Origin: Deltaproteobacteria bacterium
GTDB taxonomy: Bacteria; Desulfobacterota; Binatia; UBA9968
Direction: 5' to 3'
Assembly (NCBI GenBank): GCA_021323355.1
Contig: JAJONK010000261.1
Location: forward strand, 1 to 6,920
DNA: 6,920 nucleotides
Of the stretch, positions 1 to 6,846 are shown one piece after another; within the stretch, counting starts at the first letter, position 1; every line of letters begins with the position of its first letter. A program made the position numbers and the translations under genes. The notes under the pieces are model-generated. The model was not told the DNA's origin and made no database searches. It saw only the letters and a list, made by a program, of their open reading frames with translations.

Positions 1-861
1 GTGGATCAAAACCGCGGACGTGGAGCTTCCTCTGCGGCGAAATACACTCGCCTCATGCGCCCGGTTTATGAAACAGCGTTCGCTGAGACAGGCGGTATGC
101 AGCGGCTCCTTGATCTGTGGAAACGATACGAGATTCAGACGAGTACCTATGCGGACGGACTGAATGTAAGTCTGTTCCCTCAGCTAGCCCGCGAAGTCGC
201 GGCAAACGGCCACGAATTCCTCGTTCAAGGCTGGGATCATGAATTTTTATGTGACATGACGGCGCAAGAACAAGCCGATGGAATCGCGCGGGCCAACAAA
301 GCGTTTGAAAACGTGCTTGGCAAAAAAGCTTCGGGTTTCAGTTCTCCAGGCGGGCATCTTACGCCGGAAACTTTCTCCATCCTTGCCGAGCAAGGGTTCA
401 AATATACCTGCGGTATGCGCAACGCCGAAGTTCCGTTCATCATCTGGGTTAACGATAAGAAGCTGGTCGGGATGACGAGTTATGCAGTGTCCGATACCAA
501 CTCCAGTAAGGGCATGAATGTGCGCGAGATCGTCGAGATGTGGCGCGATTATTTCGATGCGCTCTACGACGAGGGAAAACGTGGCTTCCCGAAGATGCTC
601 GCCTATGGCACTCATCCCGTCCTGGCCCATGGTTTTCGCACAAGACCTCTCGAAGAAGTAATTCGCTACGTTAAAGCAAAATCTAACGTGTGGATTACCA
701 CCCGCGATCAGATCGCCGATTGGGTCCTGCAAAACTATCCCGAAAGGGATCTCGCCAGCTTCTATCCAGAGGCCGTCGCATCCGACAAACACTACGGACT
801 GGGCATGGGTCTCGGCGGAGAGGAGGCAATCAGCGAGGCGCTACGCTACCGCCGAGAATAG
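1..861 (+). CDS. Polysaccharide deacetylase / PuuE-like hydrolase (5' partial)
   Basis: The product resembles the NodB/PuuE-type carbohydrate esterase 4 fold, whose members hydrolyse C-N bonds in N-acetyl sugars, allantoin-like rings or related amides. Visible family blocks are a helix-plus-strand region around residues 31-56 (GGMQRLLDLW, then STYADGLN), the motif-2 region GHEFLVQGWDHE (70-81), a motif-3-like SGFSSPGGHLTPE (111-123), and a C-terminal THPVLAHGFRTRPLEEV block (204-220) followed by VWITTRDQIADW. The N-terminal Asp-containing strand expected at the start of the fold is absent. Because the frame opens at the first base of the window, the gene probably begins upstream and the GTG at position 1 is probably an internal valine. 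In motif 2 the first metal-ligand His of the usual H-x-x-x-H is Gln76, while His80 is kept. The gene lies 51 bases before the ThDP enzyme in the same direction, so co-transcription is likely. The fold is fairly sure; the substrate is unknown. Confidence 0.8.
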   Translation: MDQNRGRGASSAAKYTRLMRPVYETAFAETGGMQRLLDLWKRYEIQTSTYADGLNVSLFPQLAREVAANGHEFLVQGWDHEFLCDMTAQEQADGIARANKAFENVLGKKASGFSSPGGHLTPETFSILAEQGFKYTCGMRNAEVPFIIWVNDKKLVGMTSYAVSDTNSSKGMNVREIVEMWRDYFDALYDEGKRGFPKMLAYGTHPVLAHGFRTRPLEEVIRYVKAKSNVWITTRDQIADWVLQNYPERDLASFYPEAVASDKHYGLGMGLGGEEAISEALRYRRE

Positions 862-900
862 ATAAGATTCAGAAACTGATGGACACGGCCCGTTAGGTTC

Positions 901-907
901 TAGGAGG
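901..907 (+). promoter_or_regulatory. Ribosome binding site of the ThDP enzyme gene
   Basis: TAGGAGG is a near-perfect Shine-Dalgarno sequence ending 5 bases before the ATG at 913. It fixes that start over internal alternatives and implies strong initiation of the gene independent of the preceding one. Confidence 0.75.
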
Positions 908-912
908 ATGAA

Positions 913-2589
913 ATGGCGACAGTTGCCGAGATCGTCGCAGAAACGTTGGTGAAGTATGAAACGGAAAATTTCTTCTGCTTCATGGGCGGCGACCATGAGC
1001 TTTGGTATGCACTCCACGACGCAGGCATACGGATCATCAACTGCCGCAGCGAGCCAGGCGCCGTTTACATGGCGGACGGATACGCGCGAATCTCAGGCAA
1101 GCCTGGTTTCGTTTACGGACAACGCGGACCCGGTGTAGCGAACGTCGCCGGCGCCATGGCCGATCCACTTTGGGCCGGCAGTCCGTTGATTTCGCTTACC
1201 AGCTCCATCGGTATGCCTTCTCGAGACCGCTATGAGTATCAGGAACTCGACGGCTTGAAGATGCACACCGCAGTTGCCGGTTGGAACAAGACCGTATCGG
1301 TACCCGAGCGCGCGGCGGCCATGGTACGAGCTGCGATACGCGTAGCGACCGGGCCGGCTCCGGCTCCCGTACATCTGGAAATCCCGGCAGAAATGTTCGG
1401 CGCTGACGCAGGATCAGAAACGGCTTACCGCGAGGAGAATCTCGGTAAAGTCACATCGAGGCGGATTCCGCCGCCTTTAGGTGCAATGCAGGCGGTGATC
1501 GACGAGTTGCGCAGAGCAAACCGCCCATTGATCGTAGCCGGCAAAGGCATAGTCATTTCCGAGGCCTGGGACGAGCTTACGCGATTCGCAGAAGCGCTGA
1601 GCGTGCCGGTGGTAACTTCTCTCGGCGGCAAGGGCGCGATCTCTGAAGACCACGACCTGGCGGTGGGAACCATCGGTCGCAACTCGCGCAAGGTGGGCAA
1701 TGACACCGTGCGCGAGGCCGATCTCATACTTGCCATCGGCACCCGGCTTGGTGGTTTAGCAACCCATCGTTGGACACTGCCCTTCGACAAGAAACCACTG
1801 ATTCAGATCGACACGAATCACGAGATTCTCGGCCACAACTTCCGCGCTATCTTGACCATTTTGGCCGACGCCAAGTTGGCGTTAGAAAGCGGGCTCGCCG
1901 CGATTGAATCTGGAAAGCTCTACAGGGAGCGCACGCAATGGGCAAAGCAGGTATCGTCCAATGTGGCCGTCTGGCAAAAACACGCCAACTCCATGGCGGA
2001 AGAAAAGCTGAAGGATGGAATTCATCCGGCGGAAGTCATGGCGGGCCTGCGTGAAATCATGGGGCCAAACGATTTAATCGGGGCCGATACGGGCGCCATC
2101 GGCTCATGGGTAGGATCCCTGTTTTCGGTAAAAGCAGGCAAGACCATGGTTCGAGCCAACGGTTCGCTCGGCTGGGTCGTGCCGGGCGTGATGGGCGCGG
2201 CGCTAGCACGGCCAAATCATCGGGCTGTGGCGGTCTCAGGCGACGGCGGCATCCTTTATCATATCGGCGAATTGGAAACGGCGCTCCGTTGCAATGTTCC
2301 GGTGGTTGTAGTCGTCTTAAACAATAGTTGTCTAGCCTCTGAGTACCATACTGAAAAGCGCCTAAAGGGAGGCCGCGTCGTTTCGGAAGTGCTCGACTTT
2401 AACGATACGGACTTCGCCGCCATTGCCAAAGCGATCGGCGCCCATGGAGCGCGGGTTAATGACAGCAAGGACCTCAAGCAGGCTGTCAGGGATGCCTTAG
2501 CCTCAAAGATGCCCGCGCTTGTCGATGTGGTCGTGAGCAAGGAAGCAGTTGCCCCTTCTGCCGGCCAGGATCTTACACGCAAGGTTTAG
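913..2589 (+). CDS. Thiamine-diphosphate-dependent enzyme, acetolactate synthase-like
   Basis: This 558-residue protein has the full three-domain layout of the acetolactate synthase/benzoylformate decarboxylase superfamily. The N-terminal pyrimidine-binding domain (about 1-165) carries the cofactor-activating glutamate, Glu47, in CRSEPGA, followed by ADGYAR and GQRGPGVAN. The central domain (about 190-325) contains LIVAGKG, AIGTRLGG and the IQIDTNHEILGHN stretch. The C-terminal pyrophosphate-binding domain (about 370-545) has the Mg/ThDP motif GDGG at 443-446, reaching the Asn pair at 470-471 (VVLNNSC). All key cofactor residues are present, so the enzyme should be active. Family members decarboxylate 2-oxo acids or join the resulting activated aldehyde to a second carbonyl. 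The active-site-side residues Ser46 and Pro48 differ from the His/Gln common in acetolactate synthases, so a biosynthetic ilvB role is doubtful, and no small regulatory subunit gene is nearby. Clustering with an SDR and a carboxylate transporter suggests a catabolic role. The start is supported by TAGGAGG at 901. Confidence 0.92.
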   Translation: MATVAEIVAETLVKYETENFFCFMGGDHELWYALHDAGIRIINCRSEPGAVYMADGYARISGKPGFVYGQRGPGVANVAGAMADPLWAGSPLISLTSSIGMPSRDRYEYQELDGLKMHTAVAGWNKTVSVPERAAAMVRAAIRVATGPAPAPVHLEIPAEMFGADAGSETAYREENLGKVTSRRIPPPLGAMQAVIDELRRANRPLIVAGKGIVISEAWDELTRFAEALSVPVVTSLGGKGAISEDHDLAVGTIGRNSRKVGNDTVREADLILAIGTRLGGLATHRWTLPFDKKPLIQIDTNHEILGHNFRAILTILADAKLALESGLAAIESGKLYRERTQWAKQVSSNVAVWQKHANSMAEEKLKDGIHPAEVMAGLREIMGPNDLIGADTGAIGSWVGSLFSVKAGKTMVRANGSLGWVVPGVMGAALARPNHRAVAVSGDGGILYHIGELETALRCNVPVVVVVLNNSCLASEYHTEKRLKGGRVVSEVLDFNDTDFAAIAKAIGAHGARVNDSKDLKQAVRDALASKMPALVDVVVSKEAVAPSAGQDLTRKV

Positions 2590-2650
2590 ATCGAAGAGAA
2601 TCGGTGCGTGGCCGCAAGGGTGGGCAGAAGTAGTCGCGAGGAGATTTTAG

Positions 2651-3493
2651 ATGAGCAACTATGAAGTCGCCGGATCTTTAGGTTTGCAAGGCAAGATTGT
2701 GGCCGTCGTAGGCGGCGGGGGTGCAAATAACGGCATCGGCCGCGCCACCGCGATTTTATTCGCTAAGCTCGGGGCGAAAGTCGCGGTTCTGGATATCAAC
2801 AGCGAAGCGGCTGCCGAAACAGCAAGGTTGATTAACGCAGTTGCAGAGAACGCTGCCTCGGTCTGGCAGCTCGACGCACTGAATGCGGACCAGGTTGATA
2901 AAACTTTAAAAGAGATTTTGGAAAAGTATAAGCGCATCGATGTTTGGGTCCATATTGTCGGTGGGCATAAGGGAAGAACTCTTATTGAAGAGATTCCTCT
3001 GGATGTGTGGAAACTGAACATAGAAATCAATCTGACGAGCGCGTTCATCGGCTCACGCGCAATCCTGCCTATTATGAAGCGGCAGAGAAACGGCAAGATC
3101 GTCCTGGTAAGTTCGTTCGCCGCGCGCTCTATCTCTGTTTCCGGCGCTGACTACGCGGTAGCAAAAGCAGCGATTATTACCTTTATGAAGCAGCTCGCCT
3201 ATGAAGGCGGTTTTTTCAACATCAACGTCAATGCGATTGTCCCGGGGCCGACCCATGAGCCAAACCCGGAGAAAGATCGCAGAGACGGCCGTTTACCGAG
3301 AGTCCCTTTGGGGCGTTTCGCACGGCCCGAGGACCAGGCAAAGGCGATTGTATTTTTGGCTTCCGCCTGGTCGGAAATGATCACGGGTGTAGCGTTGGAT
3401 GTTGACGCCGGTATGCAGCTTGGATTTGTCGATTGGGAGACATATCTATCGAAACACCAGAGTCCTACAAATATAAGAGAGGGGAATCATTGA
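2651..3493 (+). CDS. Short-chain dehydrogenase/reductase (SDR) oxidoreductase
   Basis: A 280-residue classical SDR, which would catalyse NAD(P)-dependent interconversion of an alcohol and a ketone. The dinucleotide-binding glycine motif is GGANNGIG at 23-30, one Rossmann turn after KIVAVV. Asp48 at the end of the second strand (VAVLDIN) favours NAD over NADP. The usual NNAG stretch is replaced by HIVGG (101-105), a variant I recall from some SDRs. The active-site Asn is Asn127 (INLTS), the catalytic Ser is Ser155 (VSSF), and Tyr168-Lys172 form YAVAK. The C-terminal part has the NAIVPGP and GVALDVDAG blocks. Length is slightly above the usual 250 because of a C-terminal tail of about 20 residues. 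The ATG follows GAGGAG at 2638-2643 with a 7-base gap. It lies 61 bases after the ThDP gene and its stop is 1 base from the tctC start, so transcriptional and probably translational coupling to tctC is expected. The substrate is unknown. Confidence 0.93.
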   Translation: MSNYEVAGSLGLQGKIVAVVGGGGANNGIGRATAILFAKLGAKVAVLDINSEAAAETARLINAVAENAASVWQLDALNADQVDKTLKEILEKYKRIDVWVHIVGGHKGRTLIEEIPLDVWKLNIEINLTSAFIGSRAILPIMKRQRNGKIVLVSSFAARSISVSGADYAVAKAAIITFMKQLAYEGGFFNINVNAIVPGPTHEPNPEKDRRDGRLPRVPLGRFARPEDQAKAIVFLASAWSEMITGVALDVDAGMQLGFVDWETYLSKHQSPTNIREGNH

Positions 3494-3494
3494 T

Positions 3495-4514
3495 ATGCGT
3501 GTTGGTAATCTTAAGCACCGCAACGCCACCTATGGCTGCCGTGTCAGCAGCGCTTCCGCTCTATTGATCAGTTTTTTTATAGTCTTCGCATTCGGCAGCT
3601 TCAACGAAATCCCGGCGGCGCAAACAGAAGCTTGGAAACCGAGCAGACCGATCAGAATAATACTAAGCGGTCGGGGCGCCTACGATTTGATCGCTCGACA
3701 ATTGGCACTGGTACTTCCCGACTATTTGGGACAAAAAGTGACTGTACAGTTGGTCACAGGTGCTCAGGGCTTCAACGCCATGGATGTGCTCCAGGGATCC
3801 AAGCCCGACGGTCATACAATAAGTTTACTAGGTGTGGCCACATACGTTGGATTAGCAACGACGAAAACGCAATACTCCTGGGATGTTCGGAATATACCCA
3901 TGATTATGGCACTTGACACTCCTCCTTACGGGATCTTTAGTTCTCCAAAGTCGCCCTATAAAAGCTATCAGGATATTCTGAAAGCAAAAACTCAAGTACG
4001 TGTCGCGTTGGCAGGAGCAACCTTTGTCGTCATCCCGCTGGCCGTGGATTTTGAGCAGAAAAAAATTCCCTACACAATGGCCCGATTCAAAGACGTAGCG
4101 GATGCGAAATTAGCCGTTCTGGCGGGCAATGCCGATCTGACATCTGGCGCTCTGACCGGAATCAACACCACACAAATCAAGGCAGGTGATATGACTTTGC
4201 TCTGGATATACAGCTCGAAACGTTATCCAGAGTTTCCGGACGCGCCCACTCATGTTGAGCTTGGAATGCCTAAAGAGTGGTCTGACTATGCCCTGACACG
4301 CCTGATCCAGGTGCCGCCCGGCACACCTGGGCATATTCAGAGCGCGCTGAGAGAAAGCTTGATCAAAGCTTTCAAGGATAAGCGAACGGTAGAATGGAGC
4401 GAAAAAGCAGATACTCCGGTGGATCTCTTACCAGAGCCTGAGCTTAAGCAGCGGATCAACTTCCTGATCAAGTCATTTAATGAGAACAAGAAGATTGTGG
4501 ACACCTACTATTAG
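3495..4514 (+). CDS. tctC: TTT transporter periplasmic solute-binding protein (Bug/TctC family)
   Basis: A 339-residue secreted receptor of the Bug/TctC family, which binds small carboxylates or related solutes in the periplasm and delivers them to TctAB. An N-terminal signal peptide is clear: a basic start (Arg2, Lys7, Arg9, Arg16), a hydrophobic core at about 19-35, and a probable cleavage after Ala41 or Ala42 (EIPAAQ). No lipobox is seen, so a soluble protein is expected. The mature part begins with the family signature RPIRIIL, then the ligand loop GRGAYDLIAR (59-68, with Asp64), SKPDGHTISLLG (102-113), DVRNIPMI (130-137), GNADLTSGAL (211-220) and the C-terminal VPPGTPGHIQSAL block. The ligand loop looks about two residues shorter than the usual PxxPGGxxD form. 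The start sits 1 base after the SDR stop and follows a purine-rich stretch, AAGAGAGGGG, at 3475-3484. The linkage to the SDR ties the transported solute to the upstream enzymes. Confidence 0.92.
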   Translation: MRVGNLKHRNATYGCRVSSASALLISFFIVFAFGSFNEIPAAQTEAWKPSRPIRIILSGRGAYDLIARQLALVLPDYLGQKVTVQLVTGAQGFNAMDVLQGSKPDGHTISLLGVATYVGLATTKTQYSWDVRNIPMIMALDTPPYGIFSSPKSPYKSYQDILKAKTQVRVALAGATFVVIPLAVDFEQKKIPYTMARFKDVADAKLAVLAGNADLTSGALTGINTTQIKAGDMTLLWIYSSKRYPEFPDAPTHVELGMPKEWSDYALTRLIQVPPGTPGHIQSALRESLIKAFKDKRTVEWSEKADTPVDLLPEPELKQRINFLIKSFNENKKIVDTYY

Positions 4515-4623
4515 ACTCCGGTATGAATTGCGCGATCGCCGTAACCTCTTCACTAAAGCAGAGTTCTTTACGCCTTGTGCGAGGGTAAAGAAATCAGGTT
4601 GATAAAATCTCGATGGCTCTTTG

Positions 4624-4658
4624 AGCCGCCCGAGGCGAGCAGCCTCGTCGCACCGGCT
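4624..4658. repeat. Imperfect inverted repeat (possible hairpin)
   Basis: The inner arms CGAGGC (4631-4636) and GCCTCG (4642-4647) pair perfectly around a 5-base loop. The outer arms AGCCG (4624-4628) and CGGCT (4654-4658) extend the stem across an asymmetric internal loop. A T7 tract begins 14 bases after the outer arm, further than in a normal intrinsic terminator. It could attenuate transcription between tctC and tctA, but this is weak. Confidence 0.4.
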
Positions 4659-4681
4659 TCGACGCTCACGGATTTTTTTGC

Positions 4682-4699
4682 AAGCGGCTGATACCGCTT
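4682..4699. repeat. Short inverted repeat after the T7 tract
   Basis: AAGCGG and CCGCTT form a 6-base-pair stem with a 6-base loop, starting 2 bases after the T7 tract. No T-run follows the stem on either strand, so it does not fit a terminator. An operator or a structured leader is possible, but chance is not excluded. Confidence 0.3.
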
Positions 4700-4816
4700 A
4701 ATAGTTCGGGATCGTTCAAAGCTTTTAAGCACTGTTGTTTGCTCGATCTCATTCCCGCTACGAAACAGCATTTTGAATTGCTTTCTCATTGGTGCGCGGT
4801 GACCAGTATTCCGTAG

Positions 4817-4909
4817 GACTATAGCTCAAGAGATTCTTTCTGGGGTGCTTTTGTCGGAATTTTATCTTGGCCGTGCGTCGGGTTTCTTGTTGGCGGAACA
4901 CTTTTAGGA
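4817..4909 (+). other. tctA N-terminal coding sequence lacking a start codon
   Basis: These 31 codons are open and in frame with tctA. They read as the usual TctA N-terminus: a short polar lead, then SFWGAFVGILSWP and FLVGGTLLGLILG running directly into the conserved VIPGLGG. Known TctA proteins have about 35-40 residues before that motif, which fits a true start near 4814-4817. There is no ATG, GTG or TTG in frame between 4817 and 4909. The codon just upstream (4814-4816) is TAG, with an in-frame GTG five codons before it at 4799. One missing T after GTA (4813-4815) would restore ATG-GAC, but that is inference. Confidence 0.7.
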
Positions 4910-6358
4910 TTGATACTGGGAGTCATCCCGGGTCTTGGTGGAATTACGATTTTAGCTCTCCTATTGCCGCTTACCTACACCATCGATTTCCAATATTCGA
5001 TCGTGTTGATGACCGCAATCCTGGCGGTCACTATCACGAGTGATACCATACCTACTATATTGATCGGCGTTCCGCCCACTGCGGGCGCTTCGGCAACACT
5101 TCTAGACGGCCATGCGATGGCGCTTAACGGAGAAGCCGCGCGGGCGCTTGGCGCTTCTTACACAAGTTCGATTATCGGCGGGGTGCTGGGCGCAATTTGC
5201 CTCTGGTTGTCGATTCCCATTCTGCGTCCATTTGTCTTGGCTTTCGGGCCGCCTGAGATCTTTGTAGTAGCGTTGTGGGGACTAAGCATGCTGGGAGCGC
5301 TTAGCAGTGGAAACATGCTCAAAGGGTTGGCTGTCGGATTCTTTGGGATTCTTCTAGGCACCATTGGACGATCTCCCAACAGTGGTATCTACCGGTACAG
5401 CTTCGATATCCCGTACTTAATCGATGGCCTGAAGATTGTCACGGTATCTCTCGGCCTATTTGCGATTCCAGAAGTGATAAAAATGGCGACGGCAAAGGGA
5501 TCAATCCCGGGAGGCAAAATTCGCGGCAATCTCTTGCGTGGACAATTGCAGGGAATGGCAGATGTCTTTCGCCATTGGGCCTTGCTGATCCGCGGCAGCC
5601 TGATCGGCGTATGGATAGGAGTAGTACCAGGCGTTGGTGCTGTGACTGCCGACTGGTTTGCCTATGCCCATGCTGTGCAATCGGCAAAAGACAAGAGCCG
5701 TTTTGGTAAAGGCGATGTTCGCGGAGTCATTGCACCGGAAGCGTCAAACAACTCCTGCAAAGGCGGCGACTTTATACCCACCTTAGCATTTGGCGTACCC
5801 GGTAGCGCCAGTATGTCGCTCGTTCTTGGGGCGTTTCTCATTGCCGGCATCCACCCGGGTCCAAATATGCTTACCACGGACATTGGAATAACCTATACGA
5901 TTATTTGGGCCTTGGCTCTGGCTAATATCGTCGGCGGCGGTATTTGCCTGCTCGCCACTTCGCAAATTGCTAAACTGCTCTACCTGCCCCAACATTATCT
6001 TATTGCCGTCATCACGACTTTTCTTATTCTAGCGGTTTACATCGGAGCCAAGGACATTGGTGACATCTTGGTCATGATCATATTCGGCGTCCTTGGTTTT
6101 GCTATGAAGCAGTATGGCTGGGCGCGGCCGCCTCTTATTGTGGGCTTTGTACTTTCGAACATCGCCGAGTGGAATTTCGTGATATCCATCACTTTAATGG
6201 GTATCTCCTGGATCTGGCGGCCCATGGTGCTGGGAATGATTGCTATCTTTGTTCTGAATCAGATTTGGACTTTCCTAAAGGAGCGGCAAATCGCCAGAGA
6301 TGAAGCCGTAAAACGGCTGGCCCCGAGTCCGATGAAGGAGGACAACGATGAAGATTAA
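4910..6358 (+). CDS. tctA: TTT transporter large membrane subunit TctA (start uncertain)
   Basis: TctA is the large, roughly 10-12-helix inner-membrane subunit of TTT systems, which imports the receptor-delivered carboxylate using an ion gradient. The family signatures are all here, numbered from the TTG at 4910: VIPGLGG (5-11), TILIGVPPTAGASATLLDGHAM (49-70 region), the mid-protein SGIYRYSFDIPYLIDG (158-173), and the second-half repeat VVPGVGAVTADWFAYA (238-253). FGKGDVRGVIAPEASNN (265-281) and GGDFIPTLAFGVPGSAS (285-301) follow, with HPGPNM at 315-320. Many hydrophobic segments span the chain, and the C-terminal tail is charged. Starting at TTG gives 482 residues and cuts off most of the first hydrophobic segment. 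Adding the open frame from 4817 gives about 513, close to the family norm. No good ribosome binding site precedes 4910. The family is certain; whether the gene is expressed as a whole protein is not. It overlaps tctB by 11 bases. Confidence 0.88.
   Translation: MILGVIPGLGGITILALLLPLTYTIDFQYSIVLMTAILAVTITSDTIPTILIGVPPTAGASATLLDGHAMALNGEAARALGASYTSSIIGGVLGAICLWLSIPILRPFVLAFGPPEIFVVALWGLSMLGALSSGNMLKGLAVGFFGILLGTIGRSPNSGIYRYSFDIPYLIDGLKIVTVSLGLFAIPEVIKMATAKGSIPGGKIRGNLLRGQLQGMADVFRHWALLIRGSLIGVWIGVVPGVGAVTADWFAYAHAVQSAKDKSRFGKGDVRGVIAPEASNNSCKGGDFIPTLAFGVPGSASMSLVLGAFLIAGIHPGPNMLTTDIGITYTIIWALALANIVGGGICLLATSQIAKLLYLPQHYLIAVITTFLILAVYIGAKDIGDILVMIIFGVLGFAMKQYGWARPPLIVGFVLSNIAEWNFVISITLMGISWIWRPMVLGMIAIFVLNQIWTFLKERQIARDEAVKRLAPSPMKEDNDED
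6335..6341 (+). promoter_or_regulatory. Ribosome binding site of tctB inside tctA
   Basis: AAGGAGG is a strong Shine-Dalgarno sequence 6 bases before the tctB ATG at 6348. It lies within the last codons of tctA and supports coupled translation of the two membrane subunits. Confidence 0.75.
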
Positions 6359-6827
6359 TCATGAGAGCTACTTTACGATCTTCATGATGGTAATCTCCTT
6401 TGCCGCTGCCGCATATGCATTTACTCAATGGGACTTTAAAACGGCGGTGGTTCCGGCGCTCTGTGGCGGGGGAGCATTTGTTTTGTGTTCTTTCCAGCTT
6501 TTAAGAGAGCTGAGAGGTAAGAAAACTAAAAGCGCGCGGATAATGGATACAGGTTTTGATAAAGACAAAACTACAGAGCGAGAGAATATGGTGGGTGCAA
6601 TAAAGTACTTTGGAATCTTGGTCGGGTTGTATATCAGCATCTATATCATCGGAATTTATCCGAGCATCGGACTTTTTGTGGTTCTATACCTGCTGGCATC
6701 CGGCGAGGTCAGCGCGGCAAAATCTATACTGGTTGCCGCCTCCATTGTAGGGGTAGTTTATTTTATAATTAGTGAAGTTGCCCAGGAAGCGCTACCAGAC
6801 CCATTGCTTTACAGATTGCTAACTTAA
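6348..6827 (+). CDS. tctB: TTT transporter small membrane subunit TctB
   Basis: TctB is the small, poorly conserved inner-membrane partner of TctA. This 159-residue protein fits by size, topology and position. Hydrophobic segments lie at about 9-26 and 33-51, then a charged cytoplasmic-type loop rich in Lys, Arg, Asp and Glu (53-82), then further segments at about 86-117 (one or two helices) and 124-143. It ends with EALPDPLLYRLLT, resembling the short LP-containing C-terminus common in TctB proteins. The ATG is set by AAGGAGG at 6335 and overlaps the tctA end by 11 bases, indicating translational coupling. Primary sequence identity in this family is low, so the call rests largely on context and helix pattern. 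By eye the gene is more AT-rich than the enzyme genes upstream. Gene order is tctC-tctA-tctB, with the small subunit last. Confidence 0.82.
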   Translation: MKINHESYFTIFMMVISFAAAAYAFTQWDFKTAVVPALCGGGAFVLCSFQLLRELRGKKTKSARIMDTGFDKDKTTERENMVGAIKYFGILVGLYISIYIIGIYPSIGLFVVLYLLASGEVSAAKSILVAASIVGVVYFIISEVAQEALPDPLLYRLLT

Positions 6828-6846
6828 ACGTTGGGGGATTTTCGTC

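Larger units (their letters stand above)
4515..4816. other. Gene-free gap between tctC and tctA
   Basis: About 300 bases with no convincing gene on either strand, where TTT genes usually sit close together. It holds an imperfect hairpin at 4624-4658, a T7 tract at 4673-4679 and a second short hairpin at 4682-4699. A 73-codon frame runs on the minus strand from 4789 to 4568, without a recognisable ribosome binding site. I recognise no transposase, RNA family or terminal inverted repeats. It may be inserted or decayed sequence, or a regulatory leader for tctAB. Confidence 0.6.

Noticed and set aside
247..792. A 181-codon frame on the minus strand inside the hydrolase gene.
   Set aside because: It is antisense to a well-supported family protein, shows no domain I recognise, and has no clear ribosome binding site. 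It is a codon-bias shadow.
913..2589. Assignment of the ThDP enzyme as ilvB (biosynthetic acetolactate synthase large subunit).
   Set aside because: No ilvN/ilvC neighbours are present, the residues around Glu47 differ, and the context is catabolic and transport-related.
4532..4539. GCGATCGC palindrome resembling the cyanobacterial HIP1 core.
   Set aside because: It occurs singly where noticed, and the gene content does not suggest a cyanobacterium. Chance is the simplest reading.
4624..4679. Intrinsic terminator after tctC, from the hairpin at 4624-4658 and the T7 tract.
   Set aside because: The T tract starts 14 bases beyond the stem, too far for a standard terminator. It is kept only as an inverted repeat.
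4524..4781. An 8-base direct repeat TGAATTGC at 4524-4531 and 4774-4781 that could be a target-site duplication flanking a 242-base element.
   Set aside because: No terminal inverted repeats lie just inside the copies, and an 8-base match within 300 bases is expected by chance at this level.
4814..4816. The TAG read as a pyrrolysine codon.
   Set aside because: At least three genes in the window end with TAG (859, 2587, 4512), and no pyrrolysine machinery is visible. Mutation or sequence error is simpler.
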